A DNA stretch of 64,000 bases from Mucilaginibacter mali (GTDB taxonomy: Bacteria; Bacteroidota; Bacteroidia; Sphingobacteriales; Sphingobacteriaceae): assembly GCF_013283875.1 (NCBI RefSeq), contig NZ_CP054139.1, positions 4,278,001 through 4,342,000 on the forward strand, read 5' to 3'. Position numbers and translations under genes: made by a program. How positions within the stretch are numbered: position 1 is the stretch's first letter; each line of letters opens with the position of its first letter. Under the pieces are notes generated by a model. That model did no database searches and was not told the origin of the DNA. It saw only the letters and a list, made by a program, of their open reading frames with translations. Below, in pieces: positions 61,853 to 64,000 of the stretch.

Positions 61853-63517
61853 ATGAAAAAAACAACGTTACTCCTTAGCCTGCTATGCACACTGGCTATT
61901 TCGGCCACAAAAGCCCAGCTACTTACCCCCCGCGATAAATTTACCCGGGCCGACAGTTTGCATGGCAACCAGAACGCGCCATTGCGCACCTGTTACGATA
62001 TTAATTACTATCACCTGGATGTGAAGTTTGATATCGATAAGAAATTTATCAGCGGCAGCAACCTGTTTAAGTTTACCGCCACGCGCGATTTTAATAAACT
62101 ACAGTTCGATCTGTTCGCTAACCTCACTATCGAGAAGGTGGTTTATAAAGGTAAGGAGCTGACTTACAAACGCGAGTTTAATGCCGTGTTCCTTGATTTT
62201 CCTGCAACCATAAAAGCCGGCAGTAAGGATGAGTTTACCGTTTACTATTCGGGTAACCCAACCATTGCTAAAAATGCCCCATGGGATGGCGGCGTAGTGT
62301 TCACTACCGATTCGCTGAAAAAACCATGGGTAGCCACCGCCTGCGAGGGTGTTGGCGCAAGCATCTGGTGGCCTAATAAAGATCAGCTGACCGACGAGGT
62401 GGATAGTATCCTGATCAGTATCAGCTGCCCTACCGGCTTAAAGGATGTATCAAACGGCCGTCTGCGCAAAGTAACCGACCTGAAGAACGGCTATACCCGC
62501 TTCGATTGGTTTGTATCAAACCCCATCAACAATTACGATGTGGAAGCTAACATTGCCGATTACGCACACTATAGCGAAACCTACGCCGGCGAAAAAGGCA
62601 AGCTGACGATGGATTTCTGGCCACTATCATACAATTTGGATAAAGCCAAAAAACAATGGGGCGCCAATGTAACACCGATGCTTAAAGCTTTCGAATATTG
62701 GTTTGGCCCGTATCCGTTTTATGAGGATGGTTACAAACTGGTAGAAACTCCGCACCTGGGTATGGAGCACCAAAGCGGTGTGGCCTATGGTAACAAATAT
62801 CGCAATGGCTACCTGGGCCGCGACCTTTCGGGTACCGGCAAGGGCCTTACCTGGGATTTTATAGTAGTGCACGAAAGCGGGCACGAATGGTTTGGCAACA
62901 ACATTACCGATAAGGATAATGCCGATATGTGGGTACACGAGGGTTTCACCAATTACTCGGAATCGCTATTTATTGAGCACTCAACCGGCAGTAAGGAAGC
63001 CGGACAGGAGTATGTGCATGGCACCCGCCGCGCCATTGCCAACGACAGGCCGATCATTGGTTTTTACGGTGTAAATAAAGAGGGCAGTGGCGACATGTAC
63101 TACAAAGGCGGCAACCTGCTGAACATGGTGCGCACCATTATTAACGATGATGCCAAATGGCGCGAAATATTGCGCGGCCTGAACAAAACCTTCTACCATC
63201 AAACCGTAACTACCGAGCAGGTGGTTGGCTATATTAACGAGCAGGCTAAAATGAACCTGACCTCAATTTTCGACCAGTACCTGCGCTATAAAAACATCCC
63301 TACACTGGAGTTTAGGGTAGAGAACGGCCGTGCCGTGGCCCGCTGGATAGCCGATGTAAATGGCTTTAACATGCCGGTGCGCGTACGCGTTAAGGGCGGC
63401 GAGTATAAGTTCATTACCCCCTCAACCCGCTTTGCACCTGTCGATCTGCCTGGGGTAACAAGGGATAATATCGAGGTAGATACTTTTAACTATTATATCG
63501 GGGTGTTGGTTGATTAA
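61853..63517 (+). CDS. M1-family zinc aminopeptidase
   Basis: 554 residues from the ATG at 61853; the frame is open to 61784 through the repeat, but MKKTTLLLSLLCTLAISATKAQ is a signal peptide and the proper start. Zinc motif HESGHEW (His 340, His 344, catalytic Glu 341) with the distal Glu in HEGFTNY (about 363). The exopeptidase motif appears as GMEHQ rather than GAMEN, a change seen in Bacteroidota members. Secreted or periplasmic. Confidence 0.93.
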   Translation: MKKTTLLLSLLCTLAISATKAQLLTPRDKFTRADSLHGNQNAPLRTCYDINYYHLDVKFDIDKKFISGSNLFKFTATRDFNKLQFDLFANLTIEKVVYKGKELTYKREFNAVFLDFPATIKAGSKDEFTVYYSGNPTIAKNAPWDGGVVFTTDSLKKPWVATACEGVGASIWWPNKDQLTDEVDSILISISCPTGLKDVSNGRLRKVTDLKNGYTRFDWFVSNPINNYDVEANIADYAHYSETYAGEKGKLTMDFWPLSYNLDKAKKQWGANVTPMLKAFEYWFGPYPFYEDGYKLVETPHLGMEHQSGVAYGNKYRNGYLGRDLSGTGKGLTWDFIVVHESGHEWFGNNITDKDNADMWVHEGFTNYSESLFIEHSTGSKEAGQEYVHGTRRAIANDRPIIGFYGVNKEGSGDMYYKGGNLLNMVRTIINDDAKWREILRGLNKTFYHQTVTTEQVVGYINEQAKMNLTSIFDQYLRYKNIPTLEFRVENGRAVARWIADVNGFNMPVRVRVKGGEYKFITPSTRFAPVDLPGVTRDNIEVDTFNYYIGVLVD

Positions 63518-63531
63518 GCCCGCCCCAACAC

Positions 63532-63617
63532 CGTCATCCTGAGCGATAGCGAAGGATCCCCGAATTGCAGAACGGTCATGCATAGTTTGGGATCCTTCGC
63601 TATCGCTCAGGATGACG
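63532..63617. repeat. GTCATCCTGAG-family perfect inverted repeat
   Basis: 29-bp arms, 63532-63560 and 63589-63617, are exact inverted copies (CGTCATCCTGAGCGATAGCG... and its complement) around a 28-nt loop. It begins 14 bases past the M1 peptidase stop and lies between convergent genes. Confidence 0.88.
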
Positions 63618-63628
63618 TAATTGTTGCA

Positions 63629-63970
63629 TTACCCCAGCTTCGCCCTTATCCCCTTCGGCAATTTCGCCTTCACTAACTCATACGCTTGCCTGATATAATG
63701 CTCCCATTCATCCTGCGTAAAGCGGTCAGCGGCGCTGATGTGCACCCATTTGTAGCGGCCGACATAAGCCGCCACACTGATATCGCGCGATGTGCTCAAT
63801 TCCTCAAACTCATCATCCCTTACCTTTAACGTTACCCCGAACGGGCCGTTAAGCCCGGTAACGCAAAACATTTTTTCGCCGATGCAAAAGCACAGGTCTT
63901 GCTCCCATTTTACATCTTCGGTAGCTGATGGCAGCGACAGGCAAAAGGCGCGGAGTTGTTCGATATTCAT
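63629..63970 (-). CDS. MmcQ/YjbR-family protein
   Basis: 113 residues. Typical start MNIEQLRAFCLSLPSATEDVKWEQDLCFCIGEKMFC, given here as MNIEQLRAFCLSLPS plus KWEQDLCFCIGEKMF, then HISAADRFTQDEWEHYIRQAYELV near the end. A CyaY-like fold with possible DNA binding; function unknown. Only 30 bases remain beyond it in the window. Confidence 0.9.
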   Translation of the reverse strand: MNIEQLRAFCLSLPSATEDVKWEQDLCFCIGEKMFCVTGLNGPFGVTLKVRDDEFEELSTSRDISVAAYVGRYKWVHISAADRFTQDEWEHYIRQAYELVKAKLPKGIRAKLG

Positions 63971-64000
63971 GATAAATTTGTCTTGAGTTTTATACTAAAT

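Noticed and set aside
60798..61865. Long antisense frame (355 codons) opposite the CocE/NonD gene
   Set aside because: Shadow of the real gene: amino-acid composition is odd (many His, Val, Arg) and it has no family features.

Overview
The window looks like a chromosomal segment of a Sphingobacteriaceae-type Bacteroidota, most like Mucilaginibacter or Pedobacter. The evidence is TAnnTTTG promoter boxes, TonB-receptor and outer-membrane barrel proteins with carboxypeptidase-regulatory N-domains, Bacteroidota-typical families (GT117/DUF2723, putative porin PF14121, DUF4834, DUF47), a ~1100-residue SecA and a long LysS. The genus is inferred from overall style, not proven. I see no rRNA, integrase, IS transposase, phage module or CRISPR array.

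Layout. 1-8 kb: a secreted-protein 5' end, an ArsC-like reductase, an outer-membrane barrel protein, pth, an AT-rich ATPase + DUF4276 cassette, rplY, prs, tRNA-Gln and a ~360 bp fold-back repeat. 8-26 kb: a GT117 membrane glycosyltransferase, a MacB/FtsX permease, two small toxin-antitoxin modules, trxA, comF, upp, uvrB, YfhO and clpS. 26-32 kb: a TonB receptor, a beta-helix lipoprotein and a MINPP-like histidine phosphatase that look like an organophosphate-acquisition locus. 32-42 kb: an amidohydrolase, rlmN, an ECF sigma / anti-sigma-like / Spy-CpxP-like operon, an M20 peptidase, a SPOR protein and secA. 42-64 kb: purD, a VOC protein, lysS, a flavin reductase, a PhoU-like protein, a YdcF-like protein, the lpxK-PNP-porin overlapping operon, an Mpo1-like protein, lpdA, a DoxX-like protein, a GNAT, a CocE/NonD hydrolase, an M1 peptidase and a YjbR protein.

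Most genes are core housekeeping. The unusual content lies between them. At least eight families of inverted-repeat elements sit just after stop codons or between divergent genes. The most distinctive is built from 8-bp units (consensus ATRTGCRR) folded into long hairpins. Both clearest accessory cassettes are bracketed by near-duplicates of local sequence: the ATPase/DUF4276 pair by two copies of one terminator, and the YoeB-type toxin-antitoxin pair by a second copy of the comF 5' end. Several short operons have a TAnnTTTG box ending exactly four bases before the ATG, which predicts leaderless mRNAs and corrects several start codons.

The best candidates for an under-described system are the ATPase/DUF4276 cassette with its duplicated terminator, the TonB receptor/beta-helix/MINPP locus with 11-bp-spaced TTAA repeats upstream, and the 8-bp-unit hairpin family.
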